The position numbers and the translations under genes were made by a program. The notes under the pieces were generated by a model. It saw nothing but the letters and a program-made list of their open reading frames with translations, made no database searches and was not told the origin of the DNA. Below are positions 49,620 to 62,075 of a stretch of 64,000 nucleotides of DNA, one piece after another. The DNA is from Gymnogyps californianus (taxonomy: Eukaryota; Chordata; Aves; Accipitriformes; Cathartidae), in the NCBI RefSeq assembly GCF_018139145.2, contig NC_059500.1:57935580-57999579 (forward strand), written 5' to 3'. Position 1 is the stretch's first letter, and the number at the start of each line of letters is the position of its first letter.

Positions 49620-50769
49620 TATGGTGGGTTGACCCTGGCTAGATGCCAGGTGCCTACCAAAGCCGCTCTATCACTCCCCCTCCTCAACTGGACAGGGGAG
49701 AGAAAATATAACAAAAGGCTCATGGATCGAGACAAGGACATGGAGATCACTCACCGATTACCATCATGGATAAAACGGACTCAGCCTGGGGAAAAAAATG
49801 AATTTAATTTATTACCAATCAAATCAGAGTAGGATAATAAGAAATAAAACCAAATCTTAAAAACACCCTCCCCCCACCCCTCCCTTCTTCCCGGGCTCAA
49901 CTTTACTCCCAATTTTCTCTGCCTTCTCCCCTGCAGTGGCACAGGGCGGGACAGAGAATGGGGGTTGCTGTCAGTTCGTCACATGTTGTCTCTGCCGCTC
50001 CTTCCTCCTCAGGGGGAGGACTCCTCACACTCTTCCCCTGCTCCAGCGTGGGGTCCCTCTCGCAGGAGACAGTCCTCCACAAACTTCTCCAACTTGAGTC
50101 CTTCCCACAGGCTGCCGTTCTTCACGAACTGCTCCAGCATGGGTCCCTTCCACGAGGTGCAGTCCTTCAGGAACAGACTGCTCCAGCGTGGGTCCCCCGT
50201 GGGGTCACAAGCCCTGCCAGCAAACCTGCTCCAGTGTGGGCTCCTCTCTCCATGGGGCCACAGGTCCTGCCAGGAGCCTGCTCCAGCGCAGGTCTCCCAC
50301 AGGGTCACAGCATCCTTTGGGCATCCACCTGCTCCAGCGTGGAGTCCTCCACAGGCTGCAGGGGATATCTGCTCCACTGTTAACCCCCATGGGCTGCAGG
50401 GGCACAGCCTGCCTCACCATGGTCTTCACCATGGGCTGCAGGGGAATTTCTGCTCTGGCACCTGGAGCACCTCCTCCCCCTCCTTCTTCACTGACCTTGG
50501 TGTCTGCAGAGTTGTTGCTCTCACATATTCTCACTCCTCTCTCCCGCTGCAGTTGCTGTTGCCCAGTAACTTTTCCCCCTTCTTAAATGTGTTATCCCAG
50601 AGGCGCTACCACCATTGCTGATGGGCTCAGCTTTGGCCAGCGGCGGGTCCGTCTTGGAGATGGCTGGCACTGGTGCTATTGGACGTGAGGGAAGCTTCTA
50701 GCAGCTTCTCACAGAAGCCACCCCTATAGCCCCCCCACTACCAAAACCTTGCCACACAAACCCAATACA
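49620..50769 (-). mobile_element. solo LTR, family 2 copy B (1.15 kb)
   Basis: A 1150-bp relative of the 29679 LTR, bounded by a perfect 5-bp target duplication GAATA (49615-49619 and 50770-50774), which fixes its limits and shows a complete solo LTR. The plus-strand end reads TATGGTGGG instead of the expected TGTGGTGGG. Its internal tandem array (about 50040-50470) has one more roughly 48-bp unit than copy A. Open frames of up to 218 codons inside it are a by-product of that array. By alignment it has the same orientation as copy A. Confidence 0.92.
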
Positions 50770-50774
50770 GAATA

Positions 50775-53700
50775 ATACTGAGTTACTGCTAGAATAGATA
50801 CATGAATATGACTTATGTAAATTTTTCAAAATATTTATGCAAAAACTTGTTTAGCAACAGCTATAGTGATAGTTAACAGTTTGTCCAAGACACTGTTATT
50901 TACTGACATATTTAATAAAGTTTATTTATTCATTTATGCTTACCCATTTTTCAACAGTTCTCGGCCCTATACAGAATGGGAAGGCTTGATAGAAGGGGAT
51001 GATATAAATGCAATGTTTTGCAGTTTCATGTACTACAACAAACTAACAGGCCGCAGGAGTCTAGGAGGAGTTCCTCGCAGATTTATTATGTGACTAGAAC
51101 TGTGGGCAACTTAGGGAAGTTCTGTCCACAATTTTTTTTTAATTGAAGAATCTCAGATTTTACACCCAGGCCAACTCTACTTACTAGTCAGACTTCTAGA
51201 TGGGCACTTCCCTGCCACTAACTGTAAAATGTTCCCTGACTCTCTTAAACCAATGACCCTTTTACCCAACATCTACCAGTCTTTGTTCCAGCTACTGGAA
51301 ACAAAATCAAGAGTTTTTCATGACACATTACGTATGTCAAGTTATTCTAGCTCTTACTAACAAGTAAGCTTTTCTCAGGATAAACGTATGATGGACCATG
51401 TGTCTTCAAAGACTCACAGAAACCCGTTTATCAGGCAGACAGATGTTTTTATGTGACTTTTTGGGGGATTGTAGAAAGCTGGGAGAGTAATGTAAAGTAG
51501 GAAAATTAAGAAAATGGTGTAAAATGACACTGACTCTGTATCCATAGTGTTAAAAAAAGTCTACGTTCTCAAGGATAGGCAAAGGTGGCCCATTTGCACA
51601 TTTCTTCATGACATGTTAGCGGGACTGAAATTATTTGCTGTATATGGTTAGCAGTGGAGAGCCTCATACGAAGTTGAGGGAGTATGGATGAATATAACCC
51701 ATGCGATATGTGACTCTATTGTGCTGTGTATTGCTTTTGTCTGGCATTTGTCAGACCTGCTGATTTTCACAAAGCACAAGTATTTTCTTAATCTGCTAGA
51801 ATTCAGGGTGATTTTCAAGGTTGGTTCTGAAGTTGCCACTAGCAAGTCTTGTTAAACGGAGATCATGAACTGATAGATACAGTCATCTAAACAATTTTCC
51901 ATTTAGACATTATAACAGTGCCTCCTGGCACTGTTGTAAATACGTAATTAAAAAGCCTGTTTAACATCACCAGCACCTGCAGGTGTATTGGCACCATACA
52001 GAGAATTATTCTGATCTGTTATTCTTCATTCTGACATTGGATTAGTTAATCTATTTCAATGACTCTAAATGGGAAAGCAGAAAGAAGATGTGGGACCATT
52101 AGCAATGGAAATTTCCTTTGTCATTCATATGCTGTTTTGTGCTGGGTGAGGTAGACCAGTTCTCTTGTCAGGCACTTTTGGAGATGTGTGAGTTTCAGAC
52201 CTTTATTTTGGTAACCTGTTCCTGATGACATTAGGCCTAATTCAATGTCTTTTTCTGAAACCAGTGGAAGGTCTTTGGTTTTGCTTTTTGTTTTTTTGTT
52301 TCGGGTTTTTTTTTTAGTACTGTTTCTCTTCCCCCACCCTTTCACTTTATTGGAACACAGGTGGTAACAGCCACTCTATGGATGAAGCAAAATAGGAAAA
52401 AGTTATTTCCTGTCATTTGCAAGGAAAGAAGTTTACACAGGACTGGAATATAGTTACTGTAAGGAGAGTTAATGGCTGATTAAACACTGAAGAAATAATC
52501 AACTGTTAGCTTTAATGTTGTACAGATACTTTCACTAGGAGCACAGTTTTATTAATTAGTTCTTAGTATCGCGTGCTTTGATTTGCGGAGTTGGGTGCAT
52601 CTGTTATTAATGTAGGTGTATATATTTTGGGCTTTTTGTTTTAATTCAACACTAATTAAAAGTTAGTGATATTCATGGACTCTGCTCTGGTTTGAGTCAG
52701 AAGCAGGACTAGGCAAATAAGAAATTAACATTCAGGCAATAAAACCTGTAGCCAAAATGAACACTTTTGATATGAAATGAGATGATTAATGTAGATGACT
52801 GCATGGGCAATTTAAAGCTTTAGTAAAATATATTTTTTTGCTTTGAAATTTAATTAATCCTAGCACATCGCACAGTGCTATGCACTGTTCAGTCATATGC
52901 AGCATTTATAATCATTCTGATTCTCAGGATTGCCATGGAGGTGCATTTCAAATTGCAAAGTCACAGCAATTTCTAGCATGACAGGGTCAATTCAGAGATG
53001 TGCAAAGAGTGCATTGAATTTAACATCTAAATCTGAGAGCAGAAAAATCCAGAGGAACCTCCGCAGTTGCAGTGGAAGAAAACAGGAATTAGGGGTATTA
53101 GAACAGCTTAACTAGGTGTGTTTTAGCCAAACCTTGTCTGTTAGGATTTTCTCACTAATGCCAGAAGGAACTGTTGGATCAAAGGAGAAGATACTGTGAA
53201 AATAGTATGTTCAGTGGCAGCACCTAGGGAATCTGTCAACAGCTTCACATCGTCACCTGGGATTACCTGAGTTTTTGATAAAGTCTGTGCTCTATATATT
53301 GCATATTGGTAACTACCATCTTGTAAAAATATTGTTGATATGGGAAGAAAAATACCACATATTGGCTTGTTCTTACAGCCCCGTGTTGCTAAATTTGAAT
53401 GCTGATTGATTATTTTTGTTGTGAGTATCAAGGATGCAGTGCTTTGGTCTTTTTCTCTATAATGCGTTGTTGATTTAGCTAGCCAAGCAATAGCAGTATG
53501 AAATTGCAGTGTGCTGCTGTTTGCTGCAATAATCACTACCAGTATTCAGTTTGTAAATGATTCTAATGAAGAAAATGGAATAACTCTGATCCATTTTTTA
53601 TTCTGAGAAATCTGTTCTGGAACAAATAAAAATGATGCTAACATCTAGTAGTAGATGGTACTTTTTTTAAAGACTTAGTTATTGACATGATAACTTTCTT

Positions 53701-56700
53701 AAAGCAGAAGTGATGATGACAATGTACTGCAAAGGTACCGTTTTACTATATTCTCTATTTTGCTGCCTTATCAGAAAACACAGCTGTGAAGAAAATTCCC
53801 CATCCTAACAAGTAATCTATTACCTGTCACAATCTCTGCAGTTACTGAGCTTCTTCTATACACTTTTTAATTTATCTAATTTGGATCTGAGGAAAAGCAG
53901 GAGCAGTTATTCCTTCTGTTATTACAGTGTTTCAATTAAAATAATATCTGAGTACAGAGGAAACTCATCTGTTAAGACAAAGTATTATTTCATTACTAAA
54001 AAAACATGTGTCAGCACACCTGCTTCTGTAAATTTTAGATACATTATAAGATGAACATCCCTCGAACTGAAAGCAGAGTTAATAGCATACAGACTCCTAA
54101 AACAAGAAAATATTATGTTTTTCTAAATTAACAGATGATGTAAAGGTCCAGAGCTAAATCACCTTGTTCTGCACTTAATACGTAAACCAGAATTAGTCTC
54201 TTTAGCCCAATGAGAGGAAACTTGAAGGCAAAATGCCAATTTTTTTCCTGTTGGAATTAAATTGAGCCTTACTCCACAAACACTTCAGGCTGTAAATCTC
54301 ACACCTGACATACAGGAAACAAATCAAAAGTAGACATATTAGGCACATAAATTTAATACAAGCATGCCAGAGGAAACAAAAAAATTAACTAATACCTGAA
54401 TGACATTTGTGCAAAAGATTGTTGTGGGACCCCTTGACTTTCACATGGATGGTATTTCTGTTATAGCACTGGAAAAGCTTTGGTCTAACTTTTCCAGCTA
54501 TGTGTTTTAACCTCTGGAATTTCCCTCAGGGTGGGCACACACTGGAGTAGATTCATGATTTGGACATATATGCAAGTTGTTTTCCTGGAAAAAACTGTGG
54601 GGTTTTTTTTATTTCATGGAGAGGACAGAACTGTTCTCACTTCTCCTTTCCTCCCAAGAAAAAAAATTGTCTTCCTGGCTCATCTTTGACCTTTGTAAGA
54701 GCACAGCTGGGTGATGAGTTTGGGTAGCCATACCGTGAGACCTTTTTCACTTCAGTCTCAATGTTAAATCAAGACAAATATATTGTAGGTATTTGTTGGT
54801 CTAAAATTTTGTTGACCTAAAATTTTGTATTGTCAAATTTTGTCTTGCATTAGGTGCTTTCTTCTTTCTGTGTATGCCGTAAGTCCCATTCACTTAGTTT
54901 CAGTTGTCTTCGAACTATCTTGGAGGTTCCATAGTGGGCTTCTACATCTATTTCCCTTTTTGAGTTCAGTTCTCTGGAAAATTGGGACTTGATCCTTTTG
55001 AAAGAGAAAAAAATATGGAAAAAAATGTGTTTTTTTTTTTTAAATTTCTTTTTCTAGGCTTTATCTTTGTTTTGTATTTTTGAGGCTTCTCTTTAGAAGT
55101 ACAATACTTGGCTACCTCACGACAGTTTTCCTTTGATTAAATCAATCATCAAATTATGCCTGTCATACTATTACAAACCTTGGGTTGCTTGTGTTGCTGA
55201 TGACGGTTTTTTCCCTATTATCTTAAAGATCAAAAATAGGTTTGCACATAGAACTGTTGAGTTACTTGCTCTTTCATTTTCCTATCTGTGCTGGTCAATC
55301 GAGTATAATCTTGCTTTTGCTCAGCTATGCTTTCACTTCCATTTTCCTGACTTTCATGGCTGAGTTCCTCTATTGCAGTTCATCAGTATTGTCTGAGAAT
55401 TGGATCATTTTGTCTGAGAACCAGATGCAGTTCTCTTGATTTCTATTTATGTGAAGTTTCTGGATTGGTATCAGATTGAATGTCATCAGATGTTTTGTAG
55501 GTATGTTTGAAAGTGGTATAAGAAGGTGCTTGTTTTCTTTTTTCTGTTGATGGAGCAGAGGGACTATTTATTGTATTGTTTTTATTTGATTGATTTGAGC
55601 TATGAATTGTATGCTATGTATTTTTGGTAGCCTTTACATCAGAGCATTTCCCTGAGTTGTTTTCCTATGTAAATACTAGAGGAACAGACTTTCAGAAATT
55701 AATAAACATTTTTTAAAACTTGTTTTGGATTGAAACAATTTTTTTAGTTTTCTTCCCTTCATGTAAACATTAATGTTTCTGTATTGCTCAGCATGTTTCA
55801 GGAGACGGCGTTGTCTTTTCTTTCACTGATCTCACTGGGATTCAGTATCTTCCTTCTTCTCAATGAGTGTGAATTTATTTCTTTCTTTAGTTATTATGGA
55901 GATAAAGTTGTCCTTTTTTACTGACTGTGAAGGATATCCAGAATGTCTTGTGCACTAAGCAGCTAAAAAAATATGCAAAAGCTACATGGTCTGTCATGCG
56001 AAGACTTGTCACTTTGGAATTATTACTATTAGAGGACTAAGCATACAGGTTACTCAGCTGCAAGTGACACTCAAAGGTCCAAGAATCACTGCAGTGTGAT
56101 AGACACTGTACAAACTTTTATATTGAGACTGAAGAGCTTCAGCATTTATTTTAAAATAGCTTTATACCTTTCATGTATTTAAACAGGTAAGCCCTACTGC
56201 CATGATTGCTAGAAATAATTCTAAGAACTTAATATTAAGTGAAACTTGCCTGTTTGTAAATATATATTAAGCAGAAGAGCAAAAAGCTTCAAAACAAATG
56301 TGTAATTAAGCATCTGCGCCAGACAGTATGAAATTGCAGATTGAAGCCTGTCTGCAGCTGTCCTGAAAGGGAAGGCAGGAGGAGTGGATTAGTCTGAAGA
56401 GTAGTAATAGAAAAAGAGCTTGATATGCTGTGGCATTTGGGGATTTGCATATATTGCCTATTATGAGGTAAGAGCAATTTTTTAACATCTGAAGTTGAGA
56501 CACAAAATGATTGCTGTGGGAAACAGCTACCATTTAGATGAAGGAAATCCATAGCTTGAGAAGTCTTGAACTTGCAAAGACTCATGCAAAATTTTAATTT
56601 TATTTAATATGGTGGCTGGCTCACACATTTGTTGGAAAACAGTACCCATCAACTTTTTGCATGGCTGAACAATCGATGTTTTACTCCTTTAACCACTTAG

Positions 56701-59700
56701 ATCAACATCTTAAAAATTTACCATTCCATAAATATAGAGCTTGTTGTTCCACCACTTCAAACACTGTTCAGAGAAAAGGAGAAATAGTTGTTACGGAGGA
56801 AAATAAGTTTGTGGCAGTTCTTTATGTAAGAATGTTGGACTGTTAGTACCTCTGAGGAGGTGAATGGCATAATACAACAAATAAGAACTGAAGATCCAAT
56901 ATTCTGACTGCACAGATGGTTTTAGACATCCAAAGACACTGGCTTTAGAAAATGGAGTTCTTCTGCCAGTTATGGAGTTATTACACTTTTCTTCTTTTTG
57001 TCATCTTAATGGAAAAGTGTTTGCTTTAATTACCTCTTATTATAAACAGTTAATTAGATGTTATGTTTGACTGAAGTTAGTTGCTGCATGGGTTGCGATT
57101 TTTTCAAAGTCTTTTCTGATCAAAGAAACTAATAACAGATTATAATTAAGTATAGTTCTGAAAGATTATAATCTTTAAACTCTGAATATGCTGTTTATCA
57201 GGGTTAAAACAAAGATAAATCTGGATATTCTTACTTATTATGCTACTTATAGGCATTGGAGTTCTTCACTATGAATTGTTATATTCTAAACTAGCACATG
57301 GGAACATCCTAGTACAAGTAAATAAAACACTGATTAAAGTACTGTATAATTCTTATGAAAGGAGTTTTTCTCCTCTTGGAGCTGTCTTAGGACCACACTT
57401 ATAATCTCGTTTTCCAAAATATCAATAATATTTTAATCTTATTTTTAGACACTTTTTTTTAAATAAGAGTATGTTTTCCAGTTGTATGAAATGCATTCCT
57501 CACTCACTCAGACAAATGACCTAAACTACACAATAGGAAAGAAACAACTTCAGGCTAGCTTTCTATCTACTTCATAAGAGGTGTGTTAAAGCAAAAGACG
57601 ACCATCAGTGAGTCCCATAGCCTGAGTGTCTCTGTTGCAAGGAAGTCTGACTTTGCTTTCATTGCTTTATTTTCTCCCAGTGAAGTTTGTACTTACAGAC
57701 AGATGTCTCAGAAGGGTTTGGCTATCATTTAGACACCAGGCTCTGAATTGCAACAGACAGTGGCAAGTAATGAAGTTATGGCAGCACAAGGAGTAAAATA
57801 GTGTTTAACTCAACCTCAGTGACTGATCATGCATGTATTCTTATCCCATTGCTTAAATAGCCCATAACTAGTTTGGATACTGAGGGAGTTCTTGGTCAGC
57901 TGCTTTGTAAGGTTAAGCTGTTGCTAGCAACCTGAAAGATGCTGTGTGTACATCTGTTTAAAAAATATCTAGCCACCTGGTAGCCAAAGCGTGTGCATGG
58001 TGTAAACCAATTCCAGACTCGGGTCCCCTCATCTGAAAAGGATGCAAGTGTGTATTTTGTACATTTGTACAATGGGGAAAATCATTGAAGTATGTAGAAT
58101 TTCTGCTGTAGAAAGAAAATATAGGTTGCTAAAACTTGGTAAAATATCAATAGAAGAGAACATTCATTTTAGCATGGTGTGAGTTTCTTTTCAGCTGCCA
58201 CTTGCCTCTTCTCAGTGCCTTTCCACCAAATGACAGAGTTTGAGATTACACTTTACTTTGTGGGGAAAATCAAAGACTTGTGTTACAGATATCATCAGTA
58301 ATCTTTGTATTTTAAAATAAACATTAATTTTTAAAAACATATTTCTAGGATCATGCTGGAATTCAAATCAGTGTGTGCCTTCTGCTGTATAAGCTAACTT
58401 CTTTAGAGGCACAAGTGTGCTGTACCAAAAAGAAAAAGAAAAGCAGCCAATTTTGTGATTGGTAGTAGCTGCTCAAAAAGGGAGTACCACCTTGAGGATG
58501 ACATGCTAGATTAAAACCTATATACATATATGTACACCCATACAATTATTTTTTTGTTGACCAGTGTTTAAAGGTAATGAGAAAAGGGAGCAAGGTCTGA
58601 CCAACAACAGGATATTTAATTTTTACACATATAAATTTATGCAAAATATATGTGCTTTATGAAAGGTATACAAAAAAATTATAGTGTTTTCCTCACGAGA
58701 TTTATGTTCTGACCAGTGGCATGACACAATAAAGAAGAGCTACAAAGGCTGGAAATGAAGGGATGATGAAGGTTCAAATTATAATCTGATGTCATTGGTT
58801 ACTTCCATTTTTTAGGTGGTTATTCAGCTATTTTCACTGTTCATAGTTAGAGTTCTTCTTTGCCATTTGCCACTTTTATGGCTTATTGCAAATATTGTTG
58901 CAGGGGGGAAACACCTTAAGGAATTATTTGAAAGTTGAGAGGAAGGGGACTTCCTTTTGGGGCTGCAGGCAGGGTTATGTTCTGTATAAAGAGAGACAGA
59001 AAACATGAAAAAGAAGAAATACAGGAAAATACACTGAAACAGGTATCACTGGTAGCTGCAGTAGGTTCAGAATGTAAGGGATACAGATCTTTGGTGGGGG
59101 AGAGGGATTGTGGAGGGTCTGCAAGGCAATTAGGAAAAAATTCAAAGTTGATATAATGGGAAAGAATAAGCTGATGGTGCAGCTCAGAAAACAGCTTATT
59201 TATAGCACTTTATTGATAGGAGGAGAATATTATTTTTAGCAGCATCTTTTGAATGCTCTTCAGGAGAATTACATCAGTATAAGAGAGGTCAAAGCGCAGT
59301 ACAATGACCAAAGGACTTGTCATCAAAAAGAAAGGTTAAAGTTTTTAAACTCTCAAGATTTGGAAACTTTTTTCTTTCATTGTTCATAGTGTTTTGATAT
59401 TTCTGTGCATCATAAGGAAAGTAATTACTTGGTAAAATTAAGACTATTTGCATAAAATATTTCAAACTTTTCTATATAAAGAATTACAAAACTATTTGAT
59501 TGGCGTTCTCTGAGTATTTCTAATATTAGAGCGTTGACTGGGAAAGCCCAACAATGTTTAGGTGTGAAAGAATGTAAGGAATTTCACTTTAAGAGTAAAA
59601 ATTAACAATTTTATTTGCCTTTTTGAAATCAGTCTGCTGGCAATGCAGCTATTGAACTATTTTTGCTAAGTTCTTTCAACTAATATTGATAAGCAAGCAC

Positions 59701-61894
59701 CAGCTCTGCTGGATGGAGTTTCCAAACTGCTTGTGAGTACTGGTCTACCTGCAGCGTGGTGCAGTAACCTTGCCCACAGGAGAGATCGTAAAGCAGTTGA
59801 GTGAATATGCTAAGCCACTCACCAAGCTTTGTCTCTTTAGGACCAGAAAATGTACGAGCTGTGTGTACATTCTCAGGAAAATCTCAATTATTGGAATAAA
59901 AATTTCTGATCAGAATGAAGGAGCTATCTGATAGAGGTCTGTTGCTAGACACCTCTAAACCAAAAAGAATATTGTAGTGTCTGTGTCCTTCCTGGGCTAA
60001 GAGTAAAGAGAACAAAGATATCTTAGTAATTCAGCAAATTCTGGATTTACCTACATTCTCATCGATATCCTTGGATGAAAGACTAAGATCCCAGTAATAG
60101 CTAGAAAATGTCCATTGACAAGAGTTGTTTTGAGAAGACATTTAACTGTTCTTCTTAAGGAGCCTGTTGCTCTTGCTTAGGTAAAGAGATAGTTAATGCT
60201 CCTGTGAGGAGCATGTAATTGCTGTGAGAGCAGCAATGGATCTGTCATCCTGTCCCGAGGTACTCATGGAGAAGACAGTCAGTCTACAAATATCCTGTTC
60301 TTATTTTATATTGGCTAAAAAGGCAGCTGCAGAAAAGACTGATTTGCTAGTATTGGTCACAATCGATGGCAAACGGTATTGATAAAAACAGCATACTCAC
60401 CTAACCAAAATATAACTCCCTGTCTTGCTAATATACATTTAACACAACGTGTGTTCTATCAAATGTTTTAAAACGATGTCTCATAAGGAAGAAGCAGTGG
60501 AAACTACTTGTACAAAACATGAGGGGGAACAGGGACATTTTGGGGTGCATGAGACCCTGCAGATGTCAGCACTTCAGATGTTAACGTCTGGAATTCCAAG
60601 CATGGAAGTACTGACGAATGACCTCTATGTTGATATGCAGTTAACCAAGTCCAGGCATTTAAGTGGTTTTTTTTCAGCTTTCCTTCCCTTCTAACTACCT
60701 TGTGCAGGGCAGAGGTGATTCTTTTGGAGGCCAGAATTTTACACAACGGCAATTAAAGCCCAGCAGAGTTGCTGGGGAATTTGTCCATTCTTGTGGCTGA
60801 TCAAAAAGAGACACCGGACAAGGATGGCTAGTATTTTAGCTGCTTCTAGCTACTTTATATTTAATTCCTGCTCTTTAGTAGATGTACAAGATGGTAGCAA
60901 CTGCTAGGTAGATAAAACCCAATATGGGAAGTTCAGTAAGAAATTAGGTGGGAAAAGAATTACATATATCAAATAAAATACAAATCTGGTTGGTTCTGTC
61001 CAAAGCTTGGGAACTACTTTTTCTTCTGACAGTCTGCTCAATGTGTTATGCATCTTTGCCAAACGTCCCACAGAAGGTTTGTCCCTGGAAAGGAAATAAT
61101 GTACAATATGCTAAGATGTGAATGGTCAAAGTGTTAAATGTTTCAACTTATATTTCTGTGGGAAATTACTTCATGTTGAAAATATTAATAAGGTTAAAAA
61201 AAAATCACCCCAAAGTAGTTTTTCCCTGTCTCATTTTAATGTATGTAACTAAACTGTAATGAATCTGTTCAAAATTCTTTGGAGGAAAAAAAAAAAACCA
61301 AAATATTCCAGTGTTTTCCTGTATACAGGACAGTGCCTTTTTAAATAAAGCAGTATACTGAAGTAGAAGGGAGAAAAAAAACAATCAAGCTGGACATCTT
61401 TGATTCTATAGATCTCAAATGGAAAGTGTCTGTTTCATAATCAGCTTCCTTTAGACTTAGCACATCTAACTCCCAGTGATTAATCCCCTACAGGACTGCT
61501 TAGAAATGTCCAGACAATTTATTTTTGTACGGGAAATTATAATTTTTGCAGTGTTTAACACGAATGCAGTTTATTACTGAGGAAATGGTGGTGTTCTTTC
61601 TCCCAGTCAGTCTTATTTGCCTGTATTGTAATTGTTTTAGCTAAAGGCACCTTGTTTAATAATTATATTAAGCTTCAGTGTGTCTGGTAACAGATGACAA
61701 AGACACCGTAGGAAATCTATTCTTCCTAGGTACATTTGCAAAGCTACGCATATAATTTCTATTCACTGAGAAAGAAGAAATTAATCTCTATACTGTTTGT
61801 TTTGTAAATATAGAAGATCAACTATTTTTGATGTGGTCAATTGTGGTCAGTTATGTAGCTCACAAAACAACATCTTTTTTTTTGTGTATTGCAG
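50775..61894. other. SV2C intron 2, 3' segment
   Basis: More than 11 kb of AT-rich intron without a recognised exon, RNA gene or transposable element. Poly-T and poly-A runs are frequent (for example near 55030 and 61288). A short open stretch after an acceptor-like site at about 50957 is treated as a finding. The segment ends in the T-rich acceptor of exon 3. Confidence 0.6.
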
Positions 61895-62075
61895 GTAGCA
61901 TAGTGTACCTTGGGATGATGGTGGGGGCATTCTTCTGGGGAGGCTTGGCAGACAAGGTGGGAAGGAGACAGTCACTCCTGATATGCATGTCTGTCAATGG
62001 ATTCTTTGCCTTCCTTTCATCATTTGTCCAGGGTTATGGCTTCTTCCTCTTCTGTCGCTTGTTTTCTGGATTTGG
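61895..62075 (+). CDS. SV2C: SV2C coding exon 3, residues 194-254
   Basis: This 181-bp internal exon completes the Gly codon split by intron 2 and continues SIVYLGMMVGAFFWGGLADK. It carries the end of the first extracellular/luminal turn, membrane segment 2 (about 195-210), the major-facilitator loop motif GGLADKVGRRQ (about 209-219) between segments 2 and 3, segment 3 (about 220-238) and the start of segment 4 (FFLFCRLFSGFG). The acceptor is a T-rich tract ending ttgcag at 61894. The exon ends with GG at 62074-62075, before a gtaag donor, leaving phase 2. Reading through would meet a stop at once (ggg taa), which supports the donor. The Phe in CRLFSGFG is, from memory, Leu in mammalian SV2C; this is a conservative change. 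The next exon is not in the window. Confidence 0.97.

Noticed and set aside
49958..50621. Open frames of 109-218 codons
   Set aside because: Same LTR by-product as above; bounded by a perfect target duplication, so no retroviral gene body is present.
53141..53536. 131-codon open frame on the minus strand
   Set aside because: Looked briefly like an old pseudogene fragment, but no family motif was recognised and one or more frames of this length are expected by chance.
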